From Catonia carolina (lineage: Eukaryota; Arthropoda; Insecta; Hemiptera; Achilidae), in contig JAQMRL010000021.1 of NCBI GenBank assembly GCA_035578175.1, positions 1,994,323 to 2,058,322 of the forward strand: 64,000 nt of DNA. The letters run 5' to 3'. This document shows, piece by piece, positions 43,105 through 55,716 of this stretch. Both the position numbers and the translations under genes were made by a program. The notes under the pieces were generated by a model. It made no database searches. It was not told the DNA's origin and saw only the letters and a program-made list of their open reading frames with translations. Each line of letters starts with the position of its first letter. The stretch's first letter is position 1.

Positions 43105-44029
43105 ACTTTCTCTTGCCTATATGAATAGATAGGAAGAAAAGTATTGTTTTCATGTCAATTTTAACAAATACACTCTTCACCGGATCTACACGTTTTCAGA
43201 TCCACTGAACCCAAAAAACATGTTTCTAGCGATTGGTCTGTGTGTGTGTGTGTGTGTGTGTGTGTATACAAAATATCTCAAGAACGGAACATCGTACGTA
43301 CTTCTAACTTGAAACTTAAGTTACATATTACTACCTGACCCGACACGAACATTTTCATCAAAATCGGTCAACCGGAAGTAGTAGTTTATTCGTGTAATTT
43401 TTCTTTTTTTTGCGATTTTCTCAAAAACTGGTCCTACGTTTTTTATCAAAATCGCCTGGTTTACTCAATTTTTTAATGCTCTACAAGATAGGGTAGGCGC
43501 CATGTTTGCTGAAATTCTTGGTGAGGCTGTTTTCACGTAACGAAATGGTTTTTTTAATATTACGGCTTTAATATACATTTTAGAACAAAAATTTATATAA
43601 TAAAAGCTGTAGAGAATTTAAAATTCTACAACTTTTATTTCAAACATTTTTTTTTATAACGCTTAGTTTAGCGGTAATTAGCAATTTTCGGTTTTTTCTC
43701 AGGAAAACGTGTGAAAATTCGATTTTTTTAAGATTTCGGCCTTAGTATGCATTTTATGACAAAAGTATACATAATTAAATTTATAGGCAATTTAAAGATC
43801 TACAACTTTTATTTAGAGCATTTTTCTCTACAGAGCCTACTTTAGCGTGAAAGAGTGATTTTCCGTATTTTTAAGGCAAACTGAGATCGATCTTCATTTT
43901 GCGTCCGTCACTCATGATTAAAATTAGGTTATGTTTATTGAGGTTAGTTTTTTGTTTATTACTAATGTTAGTTTTTTTGTTAATTATTTGCATTGGCAAG
44001 AGAAAGTTGTGTGAGTGTTTTACACCAGA
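43105..44029 (-). mobile_element. Family A copy A18, full length
   Basis: Both ends present, GT tract at 43229-43264, flanked by T-runs. Confidence 0.85.
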
Positions 44030-44254
44030 TTTTTATGTTTTTGTGTTTTTATGTTATTCGTGTGTATGTGGTGTACGTTGGGCTCGGCGGGTGACTGTTT
44101 TCTAGAGAAGAAAGAATGATAATGTTAAGTTACAATGGTGCAGTATACTGCGGCGATATTCTATTGCTGTTCTACTGTACCACCTCGCATCCTTGCGACC
44201 AGCCATAGTAGTGGGTGAAGACGGCGGGGTGTAGGGGAGTTTGGGAGCTTCCCT

Positions 44255-44535
44255 AAAAACAAAATTTAAAAAATGAAGTAAATGAAGCGATTTAAAAAGA
44301 AAATTGTAGGAGCCGTTTTTGAGAAAATCGGAAAAACTGAAAAATTACACTAATAAACTACTTCCTATAAAATACACGAATAAATACAACTTCCTGTTGA
44401 CCAATTTCGATGAAAAAACTGAGTCGCGTCCCTAATGGTACCTAATTAAAGTTCATAGTTTCAACTTCGTACGATATTCCGTTCTTGAGATATTTTGTAA
44501 ACACACACACACACACATACACACACACACACGCG

Positions 44536-44578
<43 letters not shown>

Positions 44579-44705
44579 CAATCCTAAAAACGTTTTTTTG
44601 TGTTCACGTGGTCTGAAAACGTGTATATCCGGTGAAAACTCAATTTCTACAAAAAATTATACTTAAAAACAACACTTTTCTTACTGTATATAAGACAAAT
44701 AAAAT
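44255..44705 (+). mobile_element. Family A fragment A19, decayed
   Basis: Hairpin-side half of a family A copy with a mixed CA/CG tract (44501-44576) and a small duplication of the ACTTCC box near 44360-44393. The terminal hairpin is degraded (TTACTGTATATAAGAC). Confidence 0.7.
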
Positions 44706-44711
44706 TAAAAA

Positions 44712-45428
44712 TCTGGCGTGAAACACTCACACATTTTTCGCTTGCCAATGCATATAATGACCAATATAACCTACAATTAGTAATAAAACATTATAAATAA
44801 ACCAAAAACTAACCTAAAAAACATAACCTTATTTTAATCATGAGTGAAAGACGCGAAATGAAAATCGATCTCATTTTGGCTTAAAAATACGGAAAATCAC
44901 TCTTTCACGCTAAACTAGGCTCTGTAAAGAAAAATGCTATGAATAAAAGTTGTAGATCTTTTAATTTCCTATAAATTTGATTCATACTTTTTTGTCGTAA
45001 AATGCATACTAAGGACGAAATCTTAAAATAATCCATTTTTCACTCGTTTTCGTGAGAAAAAACCGAAATTCGCAAATTACCGCTAATCTTAGCGCCATAA
45101 AAAAATGTTTGAAATAAAAGTTGTAGGATTTTAAATTCTCTACGACTTTAATTAGGTCTATATAAATTTTTGCGCTAAAATGCATTATAAAGCCGTAATC
45201 TTAAAAAAAACATATATTTTACGTGAAAACAGCCTCACCAAGAACTTCAGCAAACATGACCCCTACCCTATCTTGTAGAGCATAAAAAATTTAGTTAAAT
45301 CACTAAAAACATGTTTTTTTGGGCTCAGGGGGTCTGAAAACGTGTAGATCCGGTGAAAACTCGATTTCTTAAAATCGACATGAAAACAATACTTTCCTTC
45401 CTATATATTCATATAGGCAAGAGAAAGT
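44712..45428 (+). mobile_element. Family A copy A20, internally deleted
   Basis: Both ends intact, but a jump near 45300 from TTTAGTTAAAT to CACTAAAAACATG removes about 210 bp including the microsatellite, similar in outcome to A10. Confidence 0.82.
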
Positions 45429-45453
45429 AAAAATTGGTGAATCATGTAAAGAG

Positions 45454-45457
<4 letters not shown>

Positions 45458-45485
<28 letters not shown>

Positions 45486-45651
45486 GGTTTAACGTCCGAC
45501 TGTTCTGCAATTACTGCTAATGCAGACGGTGAAGGATGAAATGAATTTTTTGTAACGTATGAAAAGATGCCGTGCCTGAATGGAATTCGAACCCAAGACC
45601 GCATGATGAGAGGCGAGCACGTTACCAACTTCGCCAATGCGGCCGGCATTG
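45458..45651 (-). mobile_element. tRNA-derived SINE family I, copy I3
   Basis: 28-nt T-run (polyA on the minus strand) at 45458-45485, B box, and the GCCGGCCGCATTGG head. Target duplication GAGTGTA (45451-45457, 45652-45658). Confidence 0.85.
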
Positions 45652-45732
45652 GAGTGTAGATACCTGGGAATGTTGCTTAGTAAAAAGAGCGTAGCCTAAG
45701 TCAACGGAAAATTGAGAACATAATTATAAAAA

Positions 45733-46661
45733 TCTGGTGTGAAACACTCACACAACTTTCTCTTGCCAATGCAAATAATTAACAATAAACCTAACATTAG
45801 TAATAAAACATTAGAAATGAACAAAAAACTAACCTCAAAAAACATTAGTGAAATACGTAAAATTAAAATCGACCTCAGTTTGGCTTAAAAATACGGAAAA
45901 TCACGCTTTCACGCTAAACTAGGCACTGTACAAAAAAATGCTTACAATAAAAGTTGTAGATCTCTTCATTTCCTATACATTTTATTTTATACACTTTTGT
46001 CGTAAAATGCGTACTAAAGCCGAAATCTTAAAAAAATCAATTTTTCACAAGTTTTCGTGAGAAAAAAACAGAAAATTGCTAATTACCGCTAAACTAAACG
46101 TTATACAAAAAAATGTTTGAAGTAAAAGTTGTAGAATTTTACATTCTCTACAACTTTTATTATATAACGTTTTGCGCTAAAATGCATATTAAAGCCGCAA
46201 TCTTAAAAAGAAAATGTTTTTAAGTAAAAACAGCCTCACGCAGAATTTCAGCAAACATGGCGACTACCCTATCTTGTAGAGCATAAAAAATTTAGTAAAC
46301 CAGGCGATTTTTAAAAAAATCGTAGGACCAGTTTTTGAGAAAATCGCAAAAAAGTGAAAAATTATACGAATAAACTACTACTTCCAGTTGACCGATTTTG
46401 ATGAAAATGTTCGTGTCGGGTCCGGTAGTTGTATGTAACTTAAGTTTCAAGTTTCAAGTTTGTACAATGTTCCGTTCTTGAGATATTTTGTACACACACA
46501 CACACACGCGCGCGCGCTCACACCCACAGACCAATTGCTAAAACATGTTTTTTGGGTTCAGGGGGTCTGAAAACGTATAGATCCGGTGAAAATTTGATTT
46601 CGAAAAATCGACATGAAAACAATACTTTCCTTCCTATATATTCATATAGGCAAGAGAAAGT
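45733..46661 (+). mobile_element. Family A copy A21, full length
   Basis: Both ends present; CA/CG tract at about 46494-46530. Confidence 0.87.
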
Positions 46662-46679
46662 AAAAAGGAAGGAGTTTTC

Positions 46680-46970
46680 CAGGAGTTGATGCAGTATCCA
46701 GTGTTGTGGTCTAAAGTGATCCGAAAAGGGACAAAAAGAAGAATAGGAAATGCAATACAGAAGAATGTGCGCTTACCTGTAGTGCTGAGACATGGGAGTT
46801 GACTGAAAGAAATAAAAAGAAAGTATTAGCTACACAAATGGATTTCGTAAGAAAGGATTGTAGAGTTTCAAAGATGGACCACGTAAGAAACTATACGATA
46901 CTGAAGAGGATGGATGAAACTAAAATTATCATGGAGGATTTTAAGAAGAATGCCCATAAGACGGTGTAGA
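46680..46970 (+). pseudogene. Decayed RTE-like LINE fragment
   Basis: Broken frames reading like YSAETWELTERNKKK and VRNYTILKRMDETKI, the region after the RT catalytic core in arthropod RTE-like LINEs. Many indels; family assignment is tentative. Confidence 0.5.
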
Positions 46971-47027
46971 ATAGCAATCTATTAAACATAGTATATCGTT
47001 GATCAAATGACAAGAGTGTTTTTTAAA

Positions 47028-47343
47028 TCCCTAATTTGTGGACGTTGCAATCTGTTCAATTCAGAACAATAAGCAACCCCATGACCCAATGAGATGAGGA
47101 TGATGTGTATGACGTGTAAATGAGGTGTAGTCTTGTACAGACCCAGGTCGACCATTCCTGAGAGAGTATGGTTAATTGAACCCCAACCATCAAAGTACAC
47201 CGGTAACCACTGTCTAGCACTCAACCCCGTATAAAAGTAACTACCTTTACTAGGATTTGAACCAGGAACCTTCGTCTCCGAAAATCAGCTGTTAAACAGC
47301 TGATTTTTGCGACGACTTCACCTCTAGACCAACCCGGTGGGTT
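47028..47343 (-). mobile_element. tRNA-derived SINE family B, copy B4
   Basis: Clean copy with 12-bp target duplication AATGACAAGAGT (47016-47027, 47344-47355). Confidence 0.92.
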
Positions 47344-47355
47344 AATGACAAGAGT

Positions 47356-47816
47356 AAAAGTCAATTTTTGAATTTTCAAAGAAATATTTAAAATAATAAT
47401 GAATAACTAAACATCAAGATAAATAATTTTCAGTTACTATCTTAATATTTTATGGCAAGAATTAAATACATGAAACTAAAATTTAATAAGATATATTTAA
47501 TGTAATTAATAATTGCAGAAGTCAGATAGTTCAACTTAATGAAAGTGAAGCTACTCAAAAAACAAATGAATGTATATATTTTAATAAATAATTTCAATTA
47601 AATGAATTTTATAAAAGGAAACTAAGATAATATCAAGATATAAATTAATTAAAAAACTGAATTCAACAACACAATGGTTTTGAAACCAACAAATGGAATT
47701 TTTAAAAGAATCAATTAAAAGAATAAAACCGATTGTAACAACGGTCCAGTCCTCCATTCGATCCAAGTCAATGGTACACGGCACATCTCCAAGAACGTCA
47801 CAAACTGCGTAAATAA
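47356..47816. other. AT-rich spacer
   Basis: No gene or repeat recognised. Confidence 0.5.
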
Positions 47817-48831
47817 ACAGGGTGATTCATGAAGTTCTCCCCCCACTTCTACAGCACATTGTACTAGTAAAAATAATGAAAAAATGTTATATAAACATAG
47901 GTCCGAAAACGCTTCGTTAGCGAGTTACAGCTAGCGAAAGTTTCGCCTGGATTTCAGTTCACCAGGTGAAATGAGGTCTTCCTGGAATTGTGGTAAGGTA
48001 GATTAAGGGGCGAATTCAATCATTTCTTATGGTTTTTGATCTGATAAATTGAATAAAACAGGTCCCAGATCTGTAAGTTAAATAGTTTTTAAGAAAACCA
48101 GTGTCAAATGCAAAAAATGGAGTGAAAAACTTATTTTTTCATCTCTGGGCAAGGATAACTGTGTTATTTCACCAAGAAACAGTTAAAATTTTTCAATAAA
48201 ACATGTAGAAAATTTTATTCTGAACAAACCGGTGTAAATAAAGTACACAGAAAGCGAATAGTTTTTGAGAAAACCAGTGTCAAGTGCAAAAAAATGGAGT
48301 GAAAAAAAAACACATTTTTTCATTTTAGTTTTTCCGGTTAATTTTACTTTGTACTCTTATGAATAAAAACTCATTTAATCAAACATCTATTCGCTTTCTG
48401 TGTACTTAATTTACACCGGTTTGTTCAGAATAAAATTTTCTACATGTTTTATTGAAAAATTTTAACTGTTTCTTGGTGAAATAACACAGTTATCCTTGCC
48501 CAAAGATGAAAAAATAAGTTTTTCACTCCATTTTTTGCATTTGACACTGGTTTTCTCAAAAACTATTTAACTTACAGTTCTGGGACCTGTTTTATTCAAT
48601 TTATCAGATCAAAAACCATAAGAAATGATTGAATTCGCCCCTTAATCTACCTTACCACAATTCCAGGAAGACCTCATTTCACCTGGTGAACTGAAATCCA
48701 GGCGAAACTTTCGCTAGCTGTAACTCGCTAACGAAGCGTTTTCGGACCTATGTTTATATAACATTTTTTCATTATTTTTACTAGTACAATGTGCTGTAGA
48801 AGTGGGGGGAGAACTTCATGAATCACCCTGT
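47817..48831. mobile_element. Fold-back element family G, copy G2 (1015-bp palindrome)
   Basis: Same ends and arms as G1. The central loop (about 48260-48390) is the reverse complement of the G1 loop, while outer arm markers keep the G1 order (AGATCTG in the left arm, its AGAACTG variant in the right). See findings. Confidence 0.9.
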
Positions 48832-48844
48832 ATATGTTTAAAAA

Positions 48845-49787
48845 TCTGGTGTAAAACACTCACACAACTTTCTCTTGCCTATGCAAATAATAAACAATAA
48901 TCCTAACATTAGTAATAAAACATTAGAAATAAAAAACTAACGTCAATAAGCATAACCTAATTGTAATCATGAGTGTAAGACCCAAAATGAAAATCGACCT
49001 CAGTTTGACTTAAAAATACGGAAAATCACTCTTTCTCACTAAACTAGGCTCCGTGGAGAAAAATGCTCTTAATAAAAGTGTAGATCGTTTAATTTTCTAT
49101 TTAATTATATACACTTTTGTCGTAAAATGCATACCAAGGCCGAAATCTTAAAAAAATCAATTTTTCACACATTTTCGTGAGAAAAAAACAGAAAATCGCA
49201 AATTACCGTTAAACTAAGAGTTATACAAAAAATTGTTACAAATAAAAGTTGTAGGATTTTAAATTTTCTACAATTTTTATTATATAAATTGTTGCGCTAA
49301 AATGCATATTAAAGCCGTAATCTTAAAAAAACAACATTTTTACGAGAAAACACCCTCACCAAGAATTTCAGCAAACATGGCGCCTACCTTATCTTGTAGA
49401 GAATAAACAATTGAGTAAACCAGGCGATTTTTAAAAAAATCGTAGGACCAGTTTTTGATAAAATCGAAAAAAGTGAAAAATTACACGAATAAACTACTTC
49501 CGGTTGACCGATTTTGATGAAAATGTTTGTGTCGGGTCCGGTAGTGGTATGTAACTTAAGTTGAGTTATTGTTGAGATATTCATAGATTAGCTTGAGATA
49601 TTCTGTTCACACACACGCACGCACGCGCGCGCGCGCACACACACACACACACAGACCAATCGCTAAAAACATGTTTTTTGGGTTCAGGGGGTCTGAAAAC
49701 GTATAGATCCGGTGAAAACTCGATTTCGAAAAATCGACATGAAAACAATACTTTCCTTCCTATATATTCATATAGGCAAGAGAAAGT
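48845..49787 (+). mobile_element. Family A copy A22, full length
   Basis: Begins 13 bp after G2. Both ends present; CA/CG tract at 49608-49655; a small deletion removes part of the AACGGAACAT box on the complementary strand near 49575. Confidence 0.85.
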
Positions 49788-50092
49788 AAAAAAGTTCATT
49801 ACATTTGAGCTCATTTTATTAATCATAAATTCATTTAAAATACATTATTATTTCAATTTAAATTCATATAAACTTAGAATTATAAAAGTGTCATCCATCG
49901 ATCAATCAATCAATTAAATTAAACCAACAATTAATAATTTTTGTAATCCAAATTTATCAATTTTTAAGTATAAGTAAATTTCATAACGTTCATTAAATAT
50001 CATTCAATTAAATCGAATTAATTTTTTGTATTCATTTATTTCATTCAGTAATCCATTTCATATTTTTAAAAGTACTTTACAACGGAGATAAA
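49788..50092. other. AT-rich spacer
   Basis: No gene or repeat recognised. Confidence 0.5.
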
Positions 50093-50930
50093 GTGTTAAA
50101 TTATTTGCACTCGATCTGTTAGTTCTGGAGGTACAAAAATAATTCTGTTTCTTATCAGATGTGTTGTCGTCAACAGCCGGAAGGCTGGTTTGAACCTCTA
50201 GAGGTTTTACTAAGTAAAAACAAGGAGTAAGGTGGTTTACCATTGCCTTCCTCACTGAGTTGAAAGAGTATGTTTATCAGCATGTCCGATCCTCAGAAAA
50301 GCACCCACTTTTCACCCTGCAAATGACACCTTCACTTCATTCACCACAGGATCTGGCTGTATAATGAAATTCATTACTCTCAGAGGAGATAACTCTGACT
50401 AGTGTCTTTTACACCTATACCTCTTCTGTTTTTAAATAGTTCAGTCATATTGGTTGACTATGTGATAAGAAGCAGAACAATTTTTGTTAGCCCTGGAACC
50501 AACAGATCGAGTGCAATTAATTTAACACTCCGTCTGTCCATTATGGGCAAGGTATCACATGGTAACCAAATTATATGACTAAAGAATTTAACAACAGAAG
50601 AAATAGGTTTAAAAGACACTATTTAGAATTATCTCCTCTGAGAGTAATCAATTTCATTATACAGCCAGATCCTGTGGTGAATGAAGTGAAGGTGTCATTT
50701 GCAGGGTGAAAAGTGGGTGCTTTTCTGAGGATCGGACATGCTGATAACCATACTCTTTCAACTCAGTGAGGAAGGCAATCGTAAACCACCTTACTCCTTG
50801 TTTTTACTTAGTAAAACCTCTAGAGGTTCAAACCAGCCTTTCGGCTGTTGACGACAACACATCTGATAAGAAACAGAACTACTTTTTGTTAGCCCTGGAA
50901 CCAACAGATCGAGTGCAATTAATTTAACAC
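50093..50930. repeat. Long inverted repeat built from family C SINEs
   Basis: A family C head fragment (50093-50160, plus) joins a minus-strand copy (50161-50549), which is followed by a plus-strand copy (50550-50860) and another minus fragment (50861-50951). The arms 50093-50466 and 50550-50930 are complementary with few mismatches around an 83-nt loop. The junction TTATCAGATGTGTTGTCG appears in mirror image at both outer edges, so this is inverted duplication rather than two random insertions. Confidence 0.82.
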
Positions 50931-51179
50931 TCCGTCTGTCCATTATGGGCAAGGTATCACATGGTAACCAAATTATATGACTAAAGAATTTAACAACAGA
51001 AGAGGTATAGGTGTAAAAGACACTAATCAGAGTTATTTCCTCTGAGAGTAATCAATTTCATTGTACGGCCAGACCGTGTGGTGGGGCCTAGCATGCTAAT
51101 AAGCATACTTCTCTACTCAGTGAGTCGTGACAATGGTAAACTATCTCACTCCAAGTTTTACTTAGTAAACGCTCTAGAG

Positions 51180-52062
51180 CAGTGGTGTCAAACTCAATTT
51201 TGCAGAGGGCCATATACTAAATTTAGAATGTTTAGGTGGGCCAGATTCAAATAACAAAAAATGTACTGAATTATTATAACATTTTATTTATTTACTGCCC
51301 ATAACAGACAGGTGGAGTGTCAAATTATTTACACTCGATCTGTTAGTTGCAGGGCTAAAATAAATAGTTCTGTTTTTTATCACATGGTCAGCCAATTAAA
51401 TGACTGAATCATTTAAGAACAGAAGAGGTAGAGGTGTACTGTGACACTAATCAGAGTTATCTCCTCTGAAAGTAATGAATTTCATTGTACAGCCAGACCC
51501 TGTGGTGAATGAAGTGAAGGTGTCATTTACAGAGTGGAAAATATGTGCTTTTCAGAGGGCCCGGCATGCTGATAAGCGTACTTTTCCACTCAGTGAGGAA
51601 GGCAATGGTAAACCACCTCACTCGTCGTTTTACTTAGTAAAACCTCTAGAGGTTCAAACCAGCCTTTCGGCTGTTGACCTAAACAACAACATTATTTATT
51701 TAATTGTATAGTATAAATAATATACGGTTGTTAAAAATCATATCAAAGTTATAAAAGGTGGTAATTATTTTGAGCTCGAGGATCCAGATACCTGACTTCT
51801 CTTGTTTTTGACAAGCTCATTGATGTCAGGTAGAGATGGCGTTATTGTCTATCTCTCTCGCTTGTCCTAGGCACGCGCTGCCCTTAAAATTACTTATAAA
51901 TGTAGTGTGCGCATTTTAAAACTTCCGTAGAGGAATCGAGTGAAGTCTTAAAGCTCAAAAAAACCATGATTCTTCTTTCTGTGACACATTGCGATCGCGG
52001 GCCGTATTGGATACAGCCCGGGGGCCAGTTGCGGCCCGCGGGCCGTATCTTTGACATGACTG
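51180..52062. mobile_element. Non-autonomous hAT element
   Basis: 883 bp with ends CAGTGGTGTCAAACTC and the complement of CAGTCATGTCAAAG, and subterminal GGGCC-rich motifs (CGGCCCGCGGGCC). Target duplication CTCTAGAG, the 8 bp expected of hAT, at 51172-51179 and 52063-52070. No transposase; it contains SINE C11. Confidence 0.88.
51295..51691 (+). mobile_element. SINE-like family C, copy C11, inside the hAT element
   Basis: Full-length copy with target duplication TTATTTATTTA (51284-51294, 51692-51702). Nested order: SINE in hAT in SINE. Confidence 0.88.
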
Positions 52063-52100
52063 CTCTAGAGGTTCAAAACAAGCTTTCGGCTGATGACCTG

Positions 52101-53580
52101 TAACGTCTAGGCTGAATTCGTTACATTTTTAGTACATTTTATATTCTGGCGCTGATCTTATTCTATTGATTCACTTCGATTTTAATTACCGTAAGCTGAT
52201 GCGATCTGGCGGTTTCTCGTTGTACTTGCTGAACTTATTTTTGTTCATTTCTGTAATTGCATTAATGTATCGTCTTTTCCTTGTAGGATTGTCAGAACTA
52301 GTTTGATTGTCAAAATGTACGGACGTTATTTCATTCATTGAAACGGCGTGTCCGATTTTATATTTTATTCTTTTTGCAAAAAAGAATTTTGTTAACTTTT
52401 AGTTGTAGCTGTTCGGTTATGGTTTTTTTTCATCTGTAAAAATGATTCTTGTAACGTTATTTATTTGCTGGTTTTATTTATTTCATCTGTGTTCCGTATT
52501 ATTTTTATAGTCTTTTCCGGATTGTTTTTTTGTCGTTAAAAGAATATAAGTAAATTTATTAACGTCACCCAATATGAAATTGGCTTCGAGTCTTACTTCG
52601 AGTCTTGAACTGTTCAAGTCCAGGACAATTCGATTTTGAATTATTCAACTGTAGAACCATCCGTCTGGACAGCCTTGGTTTCCGACGCTAAATCCATCCA
52701 ATTCGATTCCCGGATCAGGAAATTTTGTTTGCCAGTGACTAACTTCATTCCTGTTGAAGTTATTCGCCTTACTTGCAATAATGCCGTTCGTTCGGTCACA
52801 CAACCTTTGATTGAAGGGCCTACGGATTTATTTTCACCTTACTAAGTACTAGCGAATTTCAGGGAAGTGTTTTATCTGCAATCCGGTATGTGTTTTTTAT
52901 ATTTTTGGTATTTATTTTGGGATAACTTTTATTGCTGCGTCAATCCTTGTTGAAGCGTGTCCGGAAATTGTTCTAGAAATAAACATGTACAGATCTGGAA
53001 AAATCTTAATGAATGGACTTGTTTCTCAATTAATTTTGTGTCTTAAAAAAATAACATTTTGAATTGTTTTCTATTTCTTTGAAATTTTTTTTTCTAATAA
53101 TTTTACATAACTTGAATTTTCATGGATTCTTGTAAACATTCAAAAAATTATATCTAGTTTAATGTTTATTAAATTTTTTTTATATTTTGTGTAAAATGCT
53201 GCCATGGTAAGCTATAATTATTAAAGAAAATTTAAAATTTTTGATCTCTTAAAACTTTGGTTACTAAGTAAATCTATTTAAATTGGTTTTTTTTTATCTA
53301 ATTTGCTATTTACTGTTAATTACTTATTCATGTGTAACTTTGTTTTTTTTTTAATATCAACGTTGGTCCATTCATTCTGAAAATATTTATTTATTTATTT
53401 TGATATCGCACCATTCAATTATTTTTATACTATTGTTTTTTTATTTTGGTAATTATACTCCTATGCAACAACAAACTGAGTCTTTTGTGATTTTCGCTTC
53501 CGTTTTTTTTTTTGTTTTTTTGTTAACCCCCTACTGCCAACCTATCGACGTGGATAGAGGGAAGGTTGCAGACCTACACA
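52101..53580. other. AT-rich spacer, no recognised feature
   Basis: About 1.5 kb without known repeats. The 210-bp frame at 52636-52845 has no recognisable motif and I do not call it a gene. It is one of the few candidate single-copy stretches in the window. Confidence 0.5.
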
Positions 53581-53619
53581 ACAACATTGAGAAGAAAAAG
53601 TCAAAGTGACATGGGAACC

Positions 53620-53790
53620 TGAATTGAATGGAGGAGGGAAGATGGCCTGTAAAGAATCTTCAGTTGGGTTCCATGGGAGGGATTTTATTCTTTTCCAAAG
53701 AAAAAGGTGACCAACGAGAAGATGGATTAAAACTGTCATGGAGTCTGTATTGAAGAGTGGGTTCACAGAAAAGGATTGGTGTTTAAAGGT
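53620..53790 (+). pseudogene. Possible LINE C-terminal remnant
   Basis: Reads PTRRWIKTVMESVLKSGFTE in one frame, resembling the basic RPxxRWxxxV segment near the end of arthropod LINE RT proteins. Short and isolated; weak call. Confidence 0.35.
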
Positions 53791-53839
53791 ATTTTTTCGT
53801 GTGCTACAAATTTCTGTACTGTCTCTATGGTACTTATAT

Positions 53840-54177
53840 ACAGAGTCTCTCACGGGTAAACCGACAACCTTCTAAGGTGGTTTCTTCTCATCAAAATAAT
53901 GAAAAATGTTTATATAAACATGGGTCCGGAAACGCTTCGTTAGCGAGTTACGGCTAGCGAAAGATTTCGCCCTGGGTTCAGAACATACGCCTAAATAAAG
54001 TCATCCTAGAGGTCTAGGAACCCAATTTTATGAGTAGATTTGATGGTTTCTTATGTATTTCGACCCGAAAAATAGAATAAAATAAGTTCCAGAACCATAT
54101 CTCCAGTAGTTTTTGTAATATCTAATGAAAAACGGACAAATCTGTGCATAAAAATACTATGCACAGATTTGTCCGTT
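53840..54177. mobile_element. Fold-back subfamily G', left arm and centre
   Basis: Matches the element at 4821 without the LINE, continues to a centre where AAACGGACAAATCTGTGCAT is followed by its complement, and is then cut and joined to family A at 54178. This shows that G' is also palindromic. Confidence 0.7.
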
Positions 54178-55172
54178 TCGGAAGTAGTAGTTTATTCGAG
54201 TAATTTTTCACTATTTTGCGATTTTCTTAAAAACGGATTACGACTGTTTTTTAAAAAATCGCTTGGTTTACTAAATTTTTTATGCTCTACAAGATAGGGT
54301 AGGCGCAATGTCTGCTGAAATTCTTGGAGAGGCTGTTTCACGTAAAAAAAAAACTTTTTTAAGATTGCAACTTTAATATGCTTTTTAGCGCAAAAATATA
54401 TACAATAAAAGTTGCAGAGAATTTTAAATTTTACAATTTTATTTTAAACATTTTTTTGTATAACGCTTAGTTTAACGGTAATTAGCGATTTTCTGGTTTT
54501 CTTCTCACGAAAATGTGTAAAAAAATAGATGTTTTAAAGATTTCAGCCTTAGTATGGATTTTCCGACAAAAGCGTATACAATCAATTTCATAGAAAATTA
54601 AAAGATCTACAACTTTTATTTAAAGAATTTTTCTCTACAGAGCCTAGTTTAGCGTGAAAGAGTGATTTTCCGTATTTTTAAGCTAAACTGAGGTTGTTTT
54701 ACACTTTACGTCTTTCACTCATGATTAAAATAAGATTGTTTTTTTTGTTTATTTCTAATTTTTTATTACTAATGTTAGGCTACAACCCACCGGGTTGGTC
54801 TAGAGGTAAAGTCGTCGCCAAAATCAGCTGTTTAACAGCTGATTTTCGGAGACGAAGGTTCCTGGTTCAAATCCTAGTAAAGGTAGTTACTTTTATACGG
54901 ATTTGGATACTAGACAGTGGTTACCGGTGTACTTTGATGGTTAGGGTTTAATTAACCATACTTTCTCAGGAATGGTCGGCCTGGGTCTGTACAAGACTAC
55001 ACCTCATTTACACGTCATACACATCATCCTCATCTCATTGGGTCATGGGGTTGCTTATTGTTCTAAATTGAACAGATTGCAACGTACACAAATTAGGAAT
55101 AAAAAAAAAAATGTTAGGTTATATTAATTATTTACATTGGCAAGAGAAAGTTGTGTGAATGTTTACACCAGA
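54178..55172 (-). mobile_element. Family A copy A23, hairpin side missing, with SINE B5
   Basis: Begins at CGGAAGTAGTAGTTTATTCG and runs to TTTACACCAGA, interrupted by SINE B5 at 54783-55110. Confidence 0.82.
54783..55110 (+). mobile_element. tRNA-derived SINE family B, copy B5
   Basis: Complete copy with A tail, inserted in A23; target duplication ATGTTAGGCTA / ATGTTAGGTTA (54772-54782, 55111-55121). Confidence 0.9.
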
Positions 55173-55289
55173 TGTTTTTCTACAGAACTTAGATTAGCTA
55201 AATTAGTGAACTCCCATTATGTTTAAGAATAGTTCATTCGAAATAGTAAACCAGAGTAAGTCTTTGAATGGTAGTTAACTTTTCAAAAA

Positions 55290-55338
55290 TAAAATTTACA
55301 TTGGCAAGAGAAATTCGTACGGGTGTTTCACAGCAGAT
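55290..55338 (-). mobile_element. Family A terminal remnant A24
   Basis: Only the last about 45 bp (TTGGCAAGAGAAATTCG ... TTTCACAGCAGA) is present. Confidence 0.6.
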
Positions 55339-55716
55339 TATAAAAAATCTATTAGACTTTCTAGCCGTACAGTAGAAGTGTCTTATATGATTTACATTTT
55401 ATTCTTACAATAAACAAAACTTAGATGGAAGTTGAGTGACGCAAGTTGTTCGTTTCACAGTGATCACAAGTTGTGCACTATGTCAAAATGATTGACAGCT
55501 TGTTCTAGCCTGTTAGCCTTTCTATTTTATATTATACATAGGCAACTGCGTATACTGAAGCGTATTGTTTGTTTCATAAATCCAATTTAAAAACTGATTT
55601 CTTGTAATGAAACATTTGTTCTTACAAGAATCATGTTTGTAAAAAATACACCAATTAAAACTTGTTGAAATATTTTTTCTTTTAACCACTATGACAAGTT
55701 GATCTTAACAAAAAAC

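Larger units (their letters stand above)
50952..52100 (+). mobile_element. SINE-like family C, copy C12, split by hAT element
   Basis: 50952-51171 plus 52071-52100 form one diverged copy interrupted at CTCTAGAG by the hAT element. Its head (GGTATCACATGGTAACC) repeats the sequence at 50550, giving a direct repeat of about 130 bp. Confidence 0.75.

Noticed and set aside
52636..52845. Possible small exon in the 52-53.5 kb stretch
   Set aside because: No splice context, domain or codon pattern I could recognise; left as unannotated spacer.
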